Position numbers and translations under genes: made by a program. Shown here piece after piece: positions 54,914 through 64,000 of a DNA stretch of 64,000 nt. The stretch's first letter is position 1. Every line of letters starts with the position of its first letter. Source of the stretch: Lactobacillus sp. YT155 (lineage in GTDB: Bacteria > Bacillota > Bacilli > Lactobacillales > Lactobacillaceae); contig NZ_JAUKWP010000003.1 of assembly GCF_030504545.1 (NCBI RefSeq), positions 124,001 through 188,000 on the forward strand. Reading direction: 5' to 3'. The notes beneath the pieces were generated by a model, which saw nothing but the letters and a program-made list of their open reading frames with translations, had not been told where the DNA came from and did not search any database.

Positions 54914-56953
54914 ATGGCTAAAGCAAAATCATCTTATGATGATTCGTCCATTCAGATTCTTGAAGGATTGGACGCAGTTAGAAAAAGACCTGGTATGTAC
55001 ATTGGATCTACCGATGCCAGAGGATTACACCATTTAGTTTATGAGATTGTTGATAACGCAGTTGATGAAGCTCTATCTGGATTTGGTAAAGAGATTAATT
55101 TATCAATTAATGAAGACAGTAGTATCACTGTTCGTGACCACGGTCGTGGAATGCCAACAGGAATGCACGCTTCAGGAAAACCAACAATTGAAGTTATTTT
55201 GACAGTGCTTCATGCTGGTGGTAAATTCTCAGAAAATAACTATAAAACTTCCGGTGGATTACACGGGGTTGGGTCATCAGTAGTTAATGCTTTATCCAAA
55301 TGGATGACGGTAAGAGTTGTTCGTGATGGGGAAGTTTTTGAAGAACGTTTTGAAAATGGCGGACATCCAGTAGGAACACTTGAAAAAACCGGAACAACTA
55401 AAGAGTCAAACGGGACAACGATTAGTTTTATGCCTGATGATTCAATTTTTTCTACTACTAAATTCAATTATGAAGTTTTAGCAGAAAGAATTCGTGAGTC
55501 CGCTTTTCTATTAAAGGGCGTTAAATTTACATTTTCTGATAAGCGTCCTGGTAAGGAACGCGAAGACGAATTCTTATTTGAGGACGGAATTCAATCATTT
55601 GTTAAGTATCTTAATGAAGGAAAAGACGTCTTAGGGCAAGTAATCTATTTCGATGGCGATAATCAAGGTATGGAAATAGAATTTGCTGCCCAATACAATG
55701 ATGGTTATTCAGAGAACATTATTTCATTTGTTAACAACGTTCGAACTGTTGACGGCGGTACTCATGAAGCTGGTATGAAGTCTGGTTTAACCAAAGCCTT
55801 CAATGACTATGCTAAAAAAGTTGGATTGTTGAAAGAAAACAGTAAGAATCTTGAAGGTACTGATGTTAGAGAAGGTATCAGTGCTGTTATTTCAGTAAGA
55901 ATTCCTGAAGAACTACTTCAATTTGAAGGTCAAACTAAGGGAAAACTTGGTACTCCTCAAGCTAGAAGTGCTGTTGATAATTTAGTCTATGAACAAATGA
56001 GTTTCTTCTTGATGGAGAATGGTGAATTTGCTCAGACACTGGTTAAAAAAGCTATCAAGGCTCGTGAAGCACGAGAAGCAGCTCGCAAAGCTCGTGAAAG
56101 TACCAGAAATGATAAAAAGAAAAAGAAAAACGATGGTTTACTCTCTGGTAAATTGACTCCAGCTCAATCAAAAAATGCTGCGAAAAATGAGTTATATCTA
56201 GTCGAGGGTGATTCTGCTGGTGGCTCTGCTAAACAAGGTAGAGATCGTAAATTCCAAGCAATCTTGCCGCTACGTGGTAAGGTATTAAATACTCAAAAAG
56301 CCAAGTTAGAAGATATTTTCAAAAACGAAGAAATAAACACTATGATTTATACAATTGGTGCTGGTGTTGGACCTGAGTTTAATATTGAAGATAGTAACTA
56401 TGACAAAGTCATTATTATGACCGATGCGGATACCGACGGAGCTCATATTCAAACGCTGCTACTAACATTCTTCTACAGATATATGCGTCCTTTAATTGAG
56501 GCTGGAAAAGTTTATATTGCTTTATCACCTCTTTACAAACTCCAAAAAGGAACCGGAGCTAAGGCGAAGATTGAGTATGCTTGGACAGATGATGAACTTG
56601 CTCAAGGAATTAAAGAGATGGGTAAGGGTTATTCATTGCAAAGATTCAAAGGTCTTGGTGAAATGAATGCTGATCAACTCTGGGAAACAACTATGGATCC
56701 TGAGAATCGTACTTTAATCAAAGTTGTAATTGAAGATGCTGCATTAGCTGAACGCCGTGTCACCACGTTGATGGGTGACAAAGTTGAACCAAGAAGAAAA
56801 TGGATTGAAGGAAACGTCCGTTTCAGTCTGGAAGAAGATGGTAGTATCTTAGATACCACAAATTCTGACGATGATGATATTCAAAAAAATGACGAAGTTG
56901 TCGATGATTTATTGAAACAAACTACACAGACTTCATTAGATTTAGACATATAA
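54914..56953 (+). CDS. parE: DNA topoisomerase IV subunit B
   Basis: This 679-residue ATPase subunit decatenates daughter chromosomes with ParC. The GHKL ATP site is at YEIVDNAVDEAL near residue 39 and GGLHGVGSSVVNALS near 113; the Toprim motif EGDSAGGSAKQGRDR and DADTDGAHI follow. I start at ATG 54914 (MAKAKSSYDD) with AGAAGGAAT upstream; the frame is open to 54881 without SD. ParE rather than GyrB is inferred from its pairing with parC and its location beside plsY, which is conserved in lactic acid bacteria. Confidence 0.95.
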   Translation: MAKAKSSYDDSSIQILEGLDAVRKRPGMYIGSTDARGLHHLVYEIVDNAVDEALSGFGKEINLSINEDSSITVRDHGRGMPTGMHASGKPTIEVILTVLHAGGKFSENNYKTSGGLHGVGSSVVNALSKWMTVRVVRDGEVFEERFENGGHPVGTLEKTGTTKESNGTTISFMPDDSIFSTTKFNYEVLAERIRESAFLLKGVKFTFSDKRPGKEREDEFLFEDGIQSFVKYLNEGKDVLGQVIYFDGDNQGMEIEFAAQYNDGYSENIISFVNNVRTVDGGTHEAGMKSGLTKAFNDYAKKVGLLKENSKNLEGTDVREGISAVISVRIPEELLQFEGQTKGKLGTPQARSAVDNLVYEQMSFFLMENGEFAQTLVKKAIKAREAREAARKARESTRNDKKKKKNDGLLSGKLTPAQSKNAAKNELYLVEGDSAGGSAKQGRDRKFQAILPLRGKVLNTQKAKLEDIFKNEEINTMIYTIGAGVGPEFNIEDSNYDKVIIMTDADTDGAHIQTLLLTFFYRYMRPLIEAGKVYIALSPLYKLQKGTGAKAKIEYAWTDDELAQGIKEMGKGYSLQRFKGLGEMNADQLWETTMDPENRTLIKVVIEDAALAERRVTTLMGDKVEPRRKWIEGNVRFSLEEDGSILDTTNSDDDDIQKNDEVVDDLLKQTTQTSLDLDI

Positions 56954-56967
56954 AGTGAGTAATTATT

Positions 56968-59418
56968 TTGGAAAAAACAAATAAAAAACAAAGAATTCAA
57001 GAGTTATCACTTGAAGATATTATGGGAGATCGCTTCGGTAGATACTCCAAATACATTATTCAAGAACGTGCATTACCTGACATTCGTGACGGTCTAAAAC
57101 CCGTGCAACGTCGTATTTTGTACGCCATGAATCTAGACGGAAATACCTATGACAAGGGCTTTAGAAAGTCTGCTAAATCAGTTGGTAATGTTATGGGTAA
57201 TTTCCATCCTCACGGTGATAGTTCCATTTATGAAGCGATGGTTCGCTTGAGTCAAAATTGGAAATTACGCGAGCCACTAATTGAAATGCACGGTAATAAT
57301 GGTTCGATGGATGGTGATCCTCCAGCTGCAATGCGTTATACCGAGGCTCGACTTAGCAAAATTTCCGGGGAATTATTGAAAGATATCAACAAAGACACTG
57401 TTGATATGGTTTTAAATTTCGATGATACTGCTAATGAGCCAACCGTATTACCAGCTAAATTTCCTAATTTGCTTGTAAATGGTGCGACTGGTATTTCTGC
57501 GGGATATGCAACGGAAATTCCTCCACATAACTTGAAAGAAGTTATCGATGGCACAATTGCTTTAATCGATGACCCAGAAGCCGATCTTGCTAAATTGATG
57601 ACTATTATCAAGGGTCCGGATTTCCCAACTGGGGGAATTTTACAAGGAATTGATGGTATAAAGTCTGCCTATGAAACAGGACGTGGAAAAGTAGTCTTAC
57701 GTTCAAAAACTCAGATTGTTCCTTTACGTGGACATAAGAGCCAGATTGAAGTTAGTGAGATTCCATATGAAGTTAATAAAGCCGTTCTAGTAAAGAAAAT
57801 TGATGAATTAAGAGTCTTGAAAAAAGTCGAAGGAATCGCGGAAGTTCGTGATGAATCTGACCGAAATGGACTTTCAGTTGTCATCGAATTAAAAAAAGAT
57901 GCTGATGGTCAAGGAATTCTAAATTACTTATTCAAAAACACCGACTTACAAATTTCTTACAACTTCAACATGGTTGCCATTGATAATATGGCACCTAAGC
58001 AAGTTGGACTAATTCGTATTCTAAAAGCCTATATTGCTCACCAAGAAGAAGTGATTATCAGGCGTTCGAACTTTGACTTAGATAAAGCCAATAAACGTCT
58101 TCACATCGTTCAAGGTCTTATCAAAGCTTTATCAATTCTTGATGACGTTATTAAGACCATCCGTGCTAGTGAAAATAAGAGTAATGCTAAAGAAAACTTG
58201 GTGAAGAAGTTTGATTTTACTGAAGAACAAGCTGAAGCAATCGTTTCTTTACAACTTTATCGTTTGACTAATACTGATGTTACCGAATTAGAAAAAGAAG
58301 ATGCTGAATTAAATAAGCAAATTAAAAAACTAACCAAAATTTTGAATAACAAAGCTACTTTAATGGACGTTATCAAAAAAGAATTGGAATCAATTCGTGA
58401 TGTTTATGGTAACGACCGTCTAACTAAGATTGAAGAAGAAGTGGAAAACATTCAAATTGATAAAGCTGCCATTATTCCACACGAAAATGTACGTGTGTTG
58501 GTAAGTAATGACGGTTATATCAAACGGAGTAGCATTCGTTCATATACTGCTTCGGGTGATGATGACAATGGCTTAAAAGACGAAGATTTCGCAGTCTTTG
58601 ATGCCGAAGTTGATACCCTGGATCATTTGTTTGTCTTTACAAATAGAGGTAATTTAATTTATCGTCCTGTTCATGAAATTGACGATGTTCGTTGGAAAGA
58701 TACTGGAACTCACTTATCACAAGAAGTTGGACTTGAAAGTGATGAGAAAATCATCAATGTCTTTGCCTTTAATTCCTTGGATGAAAAGGGAAGCTTTGTC
58801 TTTGGAACAAATGATAGCTACATTAAACAGGTATTATTTAAGGATCTTGAACCTGGAAGAACTTATAAAACCAAAACAATTACAGCAATGAAAATGCATA
58901 GTAGCGATTCTAAGTTAATTCACGCTTATTATGTGAATTTTGAGCAAACTGGACAAACTGTGTATGCTTTCACAAGAAATTCTTATGCCTTAGCATTTGA
59001 TCTTGAAGAAGTTCCGATTGTTGGAGCCAAAGCTGCTGGTGTTAAATTTGTGTCATTGAAGGAAGACGATATAATTGTCAATTTCGTTTTAAGTGATACA
59101 ATTGATAATGAAAATCTGATTGCACTTGTGACACAACGTGGATCATATAAACAAATGAAACTTCGCGAAATTCCAATAACCTCCAGAGCCAGAAGGGGTG
59201 TGGTAACATTGCGTGAGCTAAAATCTAATCCACACAGAGTTCAATTGATTGAATTAGTCGATACTAATGCTATGCTAGAAATCACGACTGATAAAAACAA
59301 TCTTATTGAAATCAATGTGTCTGAGCATTCGAGTGTTGATCGTTATTCAAACGGAACCTTCATCTTAGACACTGAAAGCGATGGATTACCTCTTCGAATG
59401 AAAGTAGTTCATAAATAA
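56968..59418 (+). CDS. parC: DNA topoisomerase IV subunit A
   Basis: This 816-residue DNA-cleaving subunit has the active-site Tyr in [11 protein letters not shown] (near residue 119) and the quinolone-determining stretch [17 protein letters not shown] (near 75-91) with the usual wild-type Ser and Glu. A C-terminal beta-pinwheel begins near residue 500. It starts at TTG 14 bp after parE, with only a weak GTGAG as SD, so translation may be coupled to parE. Confidence 0.95.
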   Translation: MEKTNKKQRIQELSLEDIMGDRFGRYSKYIIQERALPDIRDGLKPVQRRILYAMNLDGNTYDKGFRKSAKSVGNVMGNFHPHGDSSIYEAMVRLSQNWKLREPLIEMHGNNGSMDGDPPAAMRYTEARLSKISGELLKDINKDTVDMVLNFDDTANEPTVLPAKFPNLLVNGATGISAGYATEIPPHNLKEVIDGTIALIDDPEADLAKLMTIIKGPDFPTGGILQGIDGIKSAYETGRGKVVLRSKTQIVPLRGHKSQIEVSEIPYEVNKAVLVKKIDELRVLKKVEGIAEVRDESDRNGLSVVIELKKDADGQGILNYLFKNTDLQISYNFNMVAIDNMAPKQVGLIRILKAYIAHQEEVIIRRSNFDLDKANKRLHIVQGLIKALSILDDVIKTIRASENKSNAKENLVKKFDFTEEQAEAIVSLQLYRLTNTDVTELEKEDAELNKQIKKLTKILNNKATLMDVIKKELESIRDVYGNDRLTKIEEEVENIQIDKAAIIPHENVRVLVSNDGYIKRSSIRSYTASGDDDNGLKDEDFAVFDAEVDTLDHLFVFTNRGNLIYRPVHEIDDVRWKDTGTHLSQEVGLESDEKIINVFAFNSLDEKGSFVFGTNDSYIKQVLFKDLEPGRTYKTKTITAMKMHSSDSKLIHAYYVNFEQTGQTVYAFTRNSYALAFDLEEVPIVGAKAAGVKFVSLKEDDIIVNFVLSDTIDNENLIALVTQRGSYKQMKLREIPITSRARRGVVTLRELKSNPHRVQLIELVDTNAMLEITTDKNNLIEINVSEHSSVDRYSNGTFILDTESDGLPLRMKVVHK

Positions 59419-59480
59419 GTTAATTTGTTAGTATATTAAAAAAAAATAAATAAAACTAATTTTTTTTTGCAAAAAGTAAT

Positions 59481-59489
59481 TGTTATAAT
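59481..59489 (+). promoter_or_regulatory. Extended -10 promoter of the LysR gene
   Basis: TGTTATAAT is an extended -10 identical to that at 34029-34037, lying 69 bp before the LysR ATG. The long leader contains GGGGGAAAGG, an SD-like purine run without a start nearby, and then the real AGGAGG. Confidence 0.6.
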
Positions 59490-59558
59490 AAAGTTATCGT
59501 TAAACAAATTGACGCTTTTGGGGGAAAGGTTGATTTGTAAATTTTAGGAGGATATATA

Positions 59559-60533
59559 ATGACAAAGGAAAAAGGAACAACATCTGATATTTTTAAATCT
59601 AAGGCTTTAGTTTATTTTGTGGAGTTAACAAAGAATCTTAGTTATACCAGAACTGCTCAATTATTAGGTATTACACAACCAGCTTTGACACAACAAATCA
59701 AAAAAATTGAACGTGTGTTAGGAACCCCATTATTCTATTCAGTAGGGAAGAAAATTCAACTTACTGATGCTGGTAATTCATTACTAAAAGCAACAACTGA
59801 TATTTTCCAAATGATTAATACAGCTAAGAATGAGATTCAACATTCTACAACTGCTACAAGCGGAAAAATTTCAATTGGTGTTTTAGCTTCTATGGAAGGT
59901 GCAGTAATTGAACAATTTGTAGAACATCATTTCAATCAAGTACCAGAAGTACAAGTTGATGTTTATCTATTAACAAGACGTGATATCTGGGAAAGACTTG
60001 AAAATAACAAAATTGATGTTGCTATCATGTACTTACCTGATGAAAACATTAAAAACTGGAAACCATATAAGATTAAGAAAATCATGGATGATGATATGGT
60101 ATTCATCCATTCTAATGAAGATTTTGCTGGCAAGAAGAAAGTTAAGCTTAAGGATACAGTTGATGTTGACCACAAGTGGGTTGGCTACGTACAAAGCTAC
60201 TACTTGAACGAATTAATTAAGACTTCATATACTAATGAATTACTTGATATTCCTCAAGCTGTTGCAAGATTCTCATCACCATACCAAATTTTGAAATTTG
60301 CTAATGACAATGATGCATACACAGCATTGCCAACAAGTTTTGTTGCGGTTAATGAAGAAAAAATTAACGGGTATCAATCAAAATTTGAGCCAAACATTTC
60401 AACAGAAATGGCTTTTGTTTACAGAACTGATAAAGAAAGAATTCCACGTATCAAGAACTTCTTTGATATTTGGGACGAATACATTAAAGAAAAAGATTAT
60501 TTAACAAGATTAAAAGACATTAAGCCACTTTAA
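59559..60533 (+). CDS. LysR family transcriptional regulator
   Basis: This 324-residue regulator has an N-terminal winged helix (about residues 15-75, with KNLSYTRTAQLLGITQPALTQQIKKIE), a linker helix and a two-lobed effector domain (about 100-310, with GKISIGVLASMEG). The target genes cannot be told: it is on the same strand as the downstream pyrophosphatase gene (36 bp gap), not divergent to a target as is common for LysR. A strong AGGAGG SD is present. Confidence 0.87.
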   Translation: MTKEKGTTSDIFKSKALVYFVELTKNLSYTRTAQLLGITQPALTQQIKKIERVLGTPLFYSVGKKIQLTDAGNSLLKATTDIFQMINTAKNEIQHSTTATSGKISIGVLASMEGAVIEQFVEHHFNQVPEVQVDVYLLTRRDIWERLENNKIDVAIMYLPDENIKNWKPYKIKKIMDDDMVFIHSNEDFAGKKKVKLKDTVDVDHKWVGYVQSYYLNELIKTSYTNELLDIPQAVARFSSPYQILKFANDNDAYTALPTSFVAVNEEKINGYQSKFEPNISTEMAFVYRTDKERIPRIKNFFDIWDEYIKEKDYLTRLKDIKPL

Positions 60534-60569
60534 TCATCAAAATTTCAAATAAAAATTGGAGGAAGCACC

Positions 60570-61493
60570 TTGACTAAAGAATTAGTTTTTGGACATAAAA
60601 ATCCCGATACAGATGCTGTTGTTGCAGCAATTTCTTATTCATATTTCATGAATCAACAAGGTTTTGACACTGAAGCAGTTGCTTTGGGAGAACCTAACGA
60701 AGAAACTAAATTTGTTTTTGACAAATTTAATTGTGAATTTCCTCGAATTATTGAAACCGCTGATACAGATGCAGTTATGTTAGTGGATCACAATGAAGCC
60801 CAACAAAGTGTTGATAACATTAAAGATGTCGAAGTAACACATGTTGTTGATCATCATAGAATTGCTAACTTCGAAACTGCTAATCCATTGGTCTATCATG
60901 CAGAACCACTTGGATGTACCAGCACGATTATTTGGAAGTTATTTAATCAAGAAAAGATTGAAATTCCAGCTGAAATCGCTGGTTTAATGATGTCAGCTAT
61001 CATTTCTGACACATTATTGTTGAAGTCACCAACAACTACTAATGAAGATAAAGCAGCACTTGAAAGTCTTGCTAAAACTGCCGGAATCGATTTTGAATCA
61101 TATGGTTTGGAAATGCTAAAAGCAGGAACTAATTTAGCAAGTAAATCAGCTAAAGAATTAGTAGAAATTGATGCTAAAACTTTTGACATGAACGGTCATA
61201 AAGTTAGAATTGACCAAGTTAATACAGTTGATATTGAAGAAACTTTGGAAAGACAAAGTGAATTTGAAGCAGCTATTAAAGAAGAAATGACCAGTGAGAA
61301 TGAGAACTTGTTCATCTTATTGATTACTAATATTCTAACAAGTGACACTAAGGCTATTATCATAGGTGATGATGAATCAATTGCTACCTTTGAAAAGACC
61401 TTTAATACAAAAATTGAAAACAATATTGCTTTCTTACCAGGCGTTGTATCCCGTAAGAAACAGGTTGTACCTCAATTAAACGAAAACTTTTAA
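60570..61493 (+). CDS. ppaC: Manganese-dependent inorganic pyrophosphatase (family II)
   Basis: This 307-residue DHH-family enzyme hydrolyses pyrophosphate. The metal-binding motifs are GHKNPDTDAV near residue 8, MLVDHNE near 75 and VVDHHRI near 95; the C-terminal DHHA2 domain ends with SRKKQVVPQL, which binds substrate. It starts at TTG with TGGAGGA upstream, like some other genes here. It is cytoplasmic and typical of lactobacilli and streptococci. Confidence 0.95.
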   Translation: MTKELVFGHKNPDTDAVVAAISYSYFMNQQGFDTEAVALGEPNEETKFVFDKFNCEFPRIIETADTDAVMLVDHNEAQQSVDNIKDVEVTHVVDHHRIANFETANPLVYHAEPLGCTSTIIWKLFNQEKIEIPAEIAGLMMSAIISDTLLLKSPTTTNEDKAALESLAKTAGIDFESYGLEMLKAGTNLASKSAKELVEIDAKTFDMNGHKVRIDQVNTVDIEETLERQSEFEAAIKEEMTSENENLFILLITNILTSDTKAIIIGDDESIATFEKTFNTKIENNIAFLPGVVSRKKQVVPQLNENF

Positions 61494-61494
61494 T

Positions 61495-61529
61495 AAAAAA
61501 AAGGCGAATACATTATTCGTCTTTTTTTT
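61495..61529. terminator. Terminator between ppaC and the convergent gene
   Basis: AAGGCGAATA pairs with TATTCGTCTT (one G-T pair) around CAT, with A-run and T-run flanks, so it may act in both directions. It overlaps the stop region of the minus-strand gene. Confidence 0.87.
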
Positions 61530-63198
61530 ATTTGAAATAACGCGCGCCTTCGATGGTATGGAAGTAAATTACTGTTTCAACCATTTCATTGTTCAAGCTT
61601 TTAACAAATGGCCATTCATACTGAATTATTTGTAAAGCAAACTTTGGCTTTGAGAGTTCTCGTTTTAGATTATCTTTAACTACTGCCGGTTTATCAATAA
61701 AGATTTTCGCATCGTAGAGATAGGTAGCAAAGTCATTGAAGATCTTCTTAGCTTTATCTGAGTTTACGTACTTGTATAAATCTTTGAAGGTTTTAAATGA
61801 ATAGGTGGTAATACTTTGAATGATTTGACGAGCCGAATTAGGATTAGCTTTCTTCAAATGCTTAATTAACCCACCGAAGAAACTCATGTAAGTTTGAATG
61901 TCTTCCTCAGTTAAGTAAGTGGTAATATTTGATTTGAAAGGGTAGTACCAGTTATTGGTGTTGAGATATTTAGACGTTCCAATATAGAAAGTATAAGGGA
62001 ACGCGTAATATATCCGAGTTAAGTCATTTCTAAACCATTCATTTTGAATTTCATTGAAGTCTTCATTTAATGAATTACGAATTAGCAAGTCAGTAGTAAT
62101 TTCTTGAGTATTGTAATAAGTAAGTGAGAACAATTTATTCCAGGTATCTTCAGTGAATAGTTCTGGCTTATTTTTTTTGATTTGCTTCAATTGAATTGGT
62201 GCCGAATTAAGGGTGTAGCCGTAGTCAAAAGCATGATCTAATAGTTGGATTGTTTGGACAAAGTGGCCACCTAATGAGTGCCCTAATGCGTAAATTGTTG
62301 TATCTTGATCCATGGTCTTAACATTTTTGATGACGAATTGAGCAAATTCCCGAGCAAGGGTTAGCTGGTCATCGTTGTCAGTGTCGCCAAAGAGCATCGC
62401 ATCAATGTTGTAGGCCCAATCCTTGTAACTTTCTGAGATATAATTATTAAATCTTTTTGCTAAGGATTTTACTCGAGGGTCTTCAAGTTCACCTTCAGTA
62501 CCTTTATATGAAATGAAACACTGAGGTTGCTCTTTGAATTTGAAATAATAAGCGACCGCAGAGAATCCTACATTTTGTGAGTCTAAAAGAATGTCTCTAG
62601 CATCATAGAATTTGATTTCTTTGACGACTTCGTCAGTATATTTATAAATCAAAAAACTGACATAATCTTGAAGCTCAGCGGTAGTAAAGAAAACGAAGAG
62701 ATAGTTAAGTTCCATCAAGTCCATCTTGAAATCTTTACTAGCAAATAGATCCTCACTTGAGGTGTTAGGGTAGGTAGTAAGTAAGTCCTTTTTCAAAAGG
62801 TAGGCCAGACATTGACGAACTAATAATAGGCTCTCTTGAGTTTTTTCTTGCTGAATATCAAGCAACATTTGCTTCAAAGTGATTTTGTTAGAAGCAAGTG
62901 ATTTACTTGTATTTGTAGTGCTTATGACGTCGTTTTTTCTAATTAATTGGATTTTATCAAAGAGATATTTATCTTCGGTAAGATTTTCAATGATTAGATT
63001 AAGCTGTTTTTTCTTGGCAATTTTTAAGTAGTTTAAACGCATCTTCAAGCGTTTATTTTTGGTATAAAGTTGACGTGTTTGGCTGTCATCAATTGCTAAA
63101 GAAATATAAGTATGTGCTTTAAAGTTTAAATGAGCCATATCACTTAAGATATGTTCTAATTTAGCTAAAGAAGCACTCAAAAGTTCATAATTATCCAT
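61528..63198 (-). CDS. Lipase-like alpha/beta hydrolase of the DUF2974 type
   Basis: This 556-residue cytoplasmic protein has an unrecognised N-terminal half (about 1-190, charged and helical) and a C-terminal alpha/beta hydrolase. The nucleophile motif YALGHSLGGHF (near residue 303) is that of lipase class 3/DUF2974 proteins. There is no signal peptide or membrane segment. The substrate and role are unknown. AAAGGAA precedes the ATG. It is divergent from a ribbon-helix-helix gene, with a palindrome between them. Confidence 0.7.
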   Translation of the reverse strand: MDNYELLSASLAKLEHILSDMAHLNFKAHTYISLAIDDSQTRQLYTKNKRLKMRLNYLKIAKKKQLNLIIENLTEDKYLFDKIQLIRKNDVISTTNTSKSLASNKITLKQMLLDIQQEKTQESLLLVRQCLAYLLKKDLLTTYPNTSSEDLFASKDFKMDLMELNYLFVFFTTAELQDYVSFLIYKYTDEVVKEIKFYDARDILLDSQNVGFSAVAYYFKFKEQPQCFISYKGTEGELEDPRVKSLAKRFNNYISESYKDWAYNIDAMLFGDTDNDDQLTLAREFAQFVIKNVKTMDQDTTIYALGHSLGGHFVQTIQLLDHAFDYGYTLNSAPIQLKQIKKNKPELFTEDTWNKLFSLTYYNTQEITTDLLIRNSLNEDFNEIQNEWFRNDLTRIYYAFPYTFYIGTSKYLNTNNWYYPFKSNITTYLTEEDIQTYMSFFGGLIKHLKKANPNSARQIIQSITTYSFKTFKDLYKYVNSDKAKKIFNDFATYLYDAKIFIDKPAVVKDNLKRELSKPKFALQIIQYEWPFVKSLNNEMVETVIYFHTIEGARYFK

Positions 63199-63222
63199 AC
63201 TTAGATTCCTTTCTATAAGATA

Positions 63223-63251
63223 TGTATATTCTAGTTTACATCACAATTCAA
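63223..63251 (-). promoter_or_regulatory. Candidate promoter of the lipase-like gene
   Basis: On the minus strand TTGAAT (63246-63251) and TATACA (63223-63228) are separated by exactly 17 bp, about 25 bp before the ATG. Confidence 0.55.
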
Positions 63252-63278
63252 TTTTTCACTAAGATTTTTCATATTGCT

Positions 63279-63294
63279 AAAGTGATATCACTTT
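63279..63294. promoter_or_regulatory. Perfect 16-bp palindrome, candidate operator
   Basis: AAAGTGATATCACTTT is perfectly self-complementary. It lies 30 bp before the RHH start and 28 bp upstream of the minus-strand -35, inside the shared region. RHH proteins usually bind such palindromes as dimers and autoregulate, so it is a good operator candidate. Nothing else is evident in 63199-63324. Confidence 0.6.
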
Positions 63295-63324
63295 GATAAC
63301 ATAATAATTATCAGGAGGATAACA

Positions 63325-63663
63325 TTGAAGAAATTTCTATTAAGACTAGATGACAATATGTATGATCAAGTATCACAGATTGCCGAGCACAAGAACATGA
63401 GTATCAATAAGTATATCACTAGTGTAATTGAACTTAAATTAAGCGAAGAATCAATGACTTTTGAGAATCGTAATATCATTGGGCAGCTAATTAAAGGTTC
63501 AAATATTATTGCAAATAAGAACTTAATTGAGATTTTTGGAATTTATTATCGCTATGAAATGGATGATAATAAGACCAATAAAGCTATTAAAGATGATGAT
63601 TTTTTTAGAATTGTCAAAACTAATGGAAATGTTATTACGATTAAGAAAGAGGAGAACGTTTAA
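63325..63663 (+). CDS. Ribbon-helix-helix (Arc/HicB-like) DNA-binding protein
   Basis: This 112-residue protein has an N-terminal RHH domain (KKFLLRLDDNMYDQVSQIAEHKNMSINKYITSVIELKL, residues 2-40) and a C-terminal part of unknown fold. The RHH form resembles Arc and HicB antitoxin DNA-binding domains, but no toxin gene is visible next to it. It starts at TTG with AGGAGG at 7 nt. It is directly followed by an SPFH gene, with AGGAG overlapping its end, so the two are probably co-transcribed. Confidence 0.75.
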   Translation: MKKFLLRLDDNMYDQVSQIAEHKNMSINKYITSVIELKLSEESMTFENRNIIGQLIKGSNIIANKNLIEIFGIYYRYEMDDNKTNKAIKDDDFFRIVKTNGNVITIKKEENV

Positions 63664-64000
63664 ATGCCTGTAGGAATAACAATTGTTAAGCAAAATAATC
63701 AAGGACTAGTAGAAACTCTTGGAAAGTATAAACGTAGTGTCAATCCAGGAATGCATTTTTATATTCCTTTAATTCAAAAAGTTCGTAAAGTTAGTTTAGC
63801 AATGTCACCATTGTCATTACCGAACTATTCAATTATTACTAAAGATAATGCCGATGTTTCAGCTAGCGTTACCTTGAACTACCATGTAACTGACGCTGTT
63901 AAGTACACTTATGAGAATACTGACTCAGTCGAATCAATGTCACAGCTTGTACGTGGTCACTTACGTGATATTATTGGTCGAATGGAATTAAATGACGCCC
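63664..64000 (+). CDS. SPFH/Band 7 domain protein (partial, runs off the window)
   Basis: At least 112 residues are visible. The sequence (VKQNNQGLVETLGKYKRSVNPGMHFYIPLIQKVRKV and then SIITKDNADVSASVTLNYHV) is the SPFH domain of stomatin/QmcA-like proteins, in which the N-terminus usually inserts into the membrane; here the hydrophobic N-terminus is short. The gene starts 1 bp after the RHH stop with AGGAG. It scaffolds membrane microdomains or proteases in other bacteria; its role here is unknown. Confidence 0.85.
   Translation, partial: MPVGITIVKQNNQGLVETLGKYKRSVNPGMHFYIPLIQKVRKVSLAMSPLSLPNYSIITKDNADVSASVTLNYHVTDAVKYTYENTDSVESMSQLVRGHLRDIIGRMELNDA

Noticed and set aside
63325-63663. Antitoxin of a toxin-antitoxin pair
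   Set aside because: RHH fits, but no small toxin gene adjoins it; the next gene is an SPFH protein.

Overview
This window comes from the chromosome of an AT-rich, low-GC Gram-positive bacterium of the family Lactobacillaceae. The evidence is a lactobacillus-type 316-residue thymidylate synthase, a pfkA-pyk pair, an FMN riboswitch before ribU, DnaE-type polymerase III, CodW/CodX-like HslVU, an LPXTG-anchored serine-rich repeat adhesin, strong Shine-Dalgarno (SD) sequences and frequent TTG/GTG starts. I cannot fix the genus from sequence alone; a Companilactobacillus-like species is a guess. No tRNA, rRNA, IS element, prophage or CRISPR array is visible, and no gene-free stretch exceeds 300 bases.

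Region 1 (1-17360) is an accessory Sec (SecA2/SecY2) glycoprotein export island. It opens with the C-terminal end of a serine-rich repeat protein made of near-perfect 10-residue repeats ending in LPQTG. Then, all on the plus strand, come secA2, two short Gtf3-type glycosyltransferases, gtfA, gtfB, a 60-residue membrane protein that may be a SecE/Asp4-like subunit, secY2, asp1, asp2, asp3, two longer Gtf3-type glycosyltransferases and a hexapeptide acetyltransferase, closed by a strong terminator. GtfA/GtfB would prime the adhesin with GlcNAc, the other transferases would extend the glycan, Asp2 and the last enzyme may acetylate it, and SecA2/SecY2 with Asp1-3 would export it to the wall.

Region 2 (17362-52905) is a typical conserved lactobacillus housekeeping block: a small membrane protein, dnaE, pfkA-pyk, a DUF441 protein, cvfB, xerD, ribT, scpA-scpB, rluB, FMN riboswitch-ribU, a LysM protein, cmk, rpsA, der, hup, a TPR protein, cca, an unrecognised protein, an ABC-F ATPase, thyA-dfrA, a DegV protein, ypmR-ypmS-yozE-ctpA, rbgA-rnhB, dprA, topA, xerC, hslV-hslU and a GalM-like epimerase. 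Themes are replication and chromosome segregation, translation and ribosome assembly, and nucleotide supply.

Region 3 (52907-64000) holds an SDR oxidoreductase divergent from a MerR regulator, plsY divergent from parE-parC, a LysR regulator, a Mn-dependent pyrophosphatase, a lipase-like protein, and a ribbon-helix-helix protein followed by an SPFH protein that runs off the end.

The most interesting non-coding signals are: (a) two terminator-like hairpins, before dprA and xerC, that end in the same 17-nt string and carry the next gene's SD in their 3' arm and its TTG start at the end of the U-tract; (b) an FMN riboswitch whose 5' P1 strand can pair over 10 bases with a segment just before the ribU start; (c) a MerR-style 19-bp-spacer promoter; (d) a perfect 16-bp palindrome before the RHH-SPFH pair; (e) a 22-bp-spaced direct repeat in the hup promoter.
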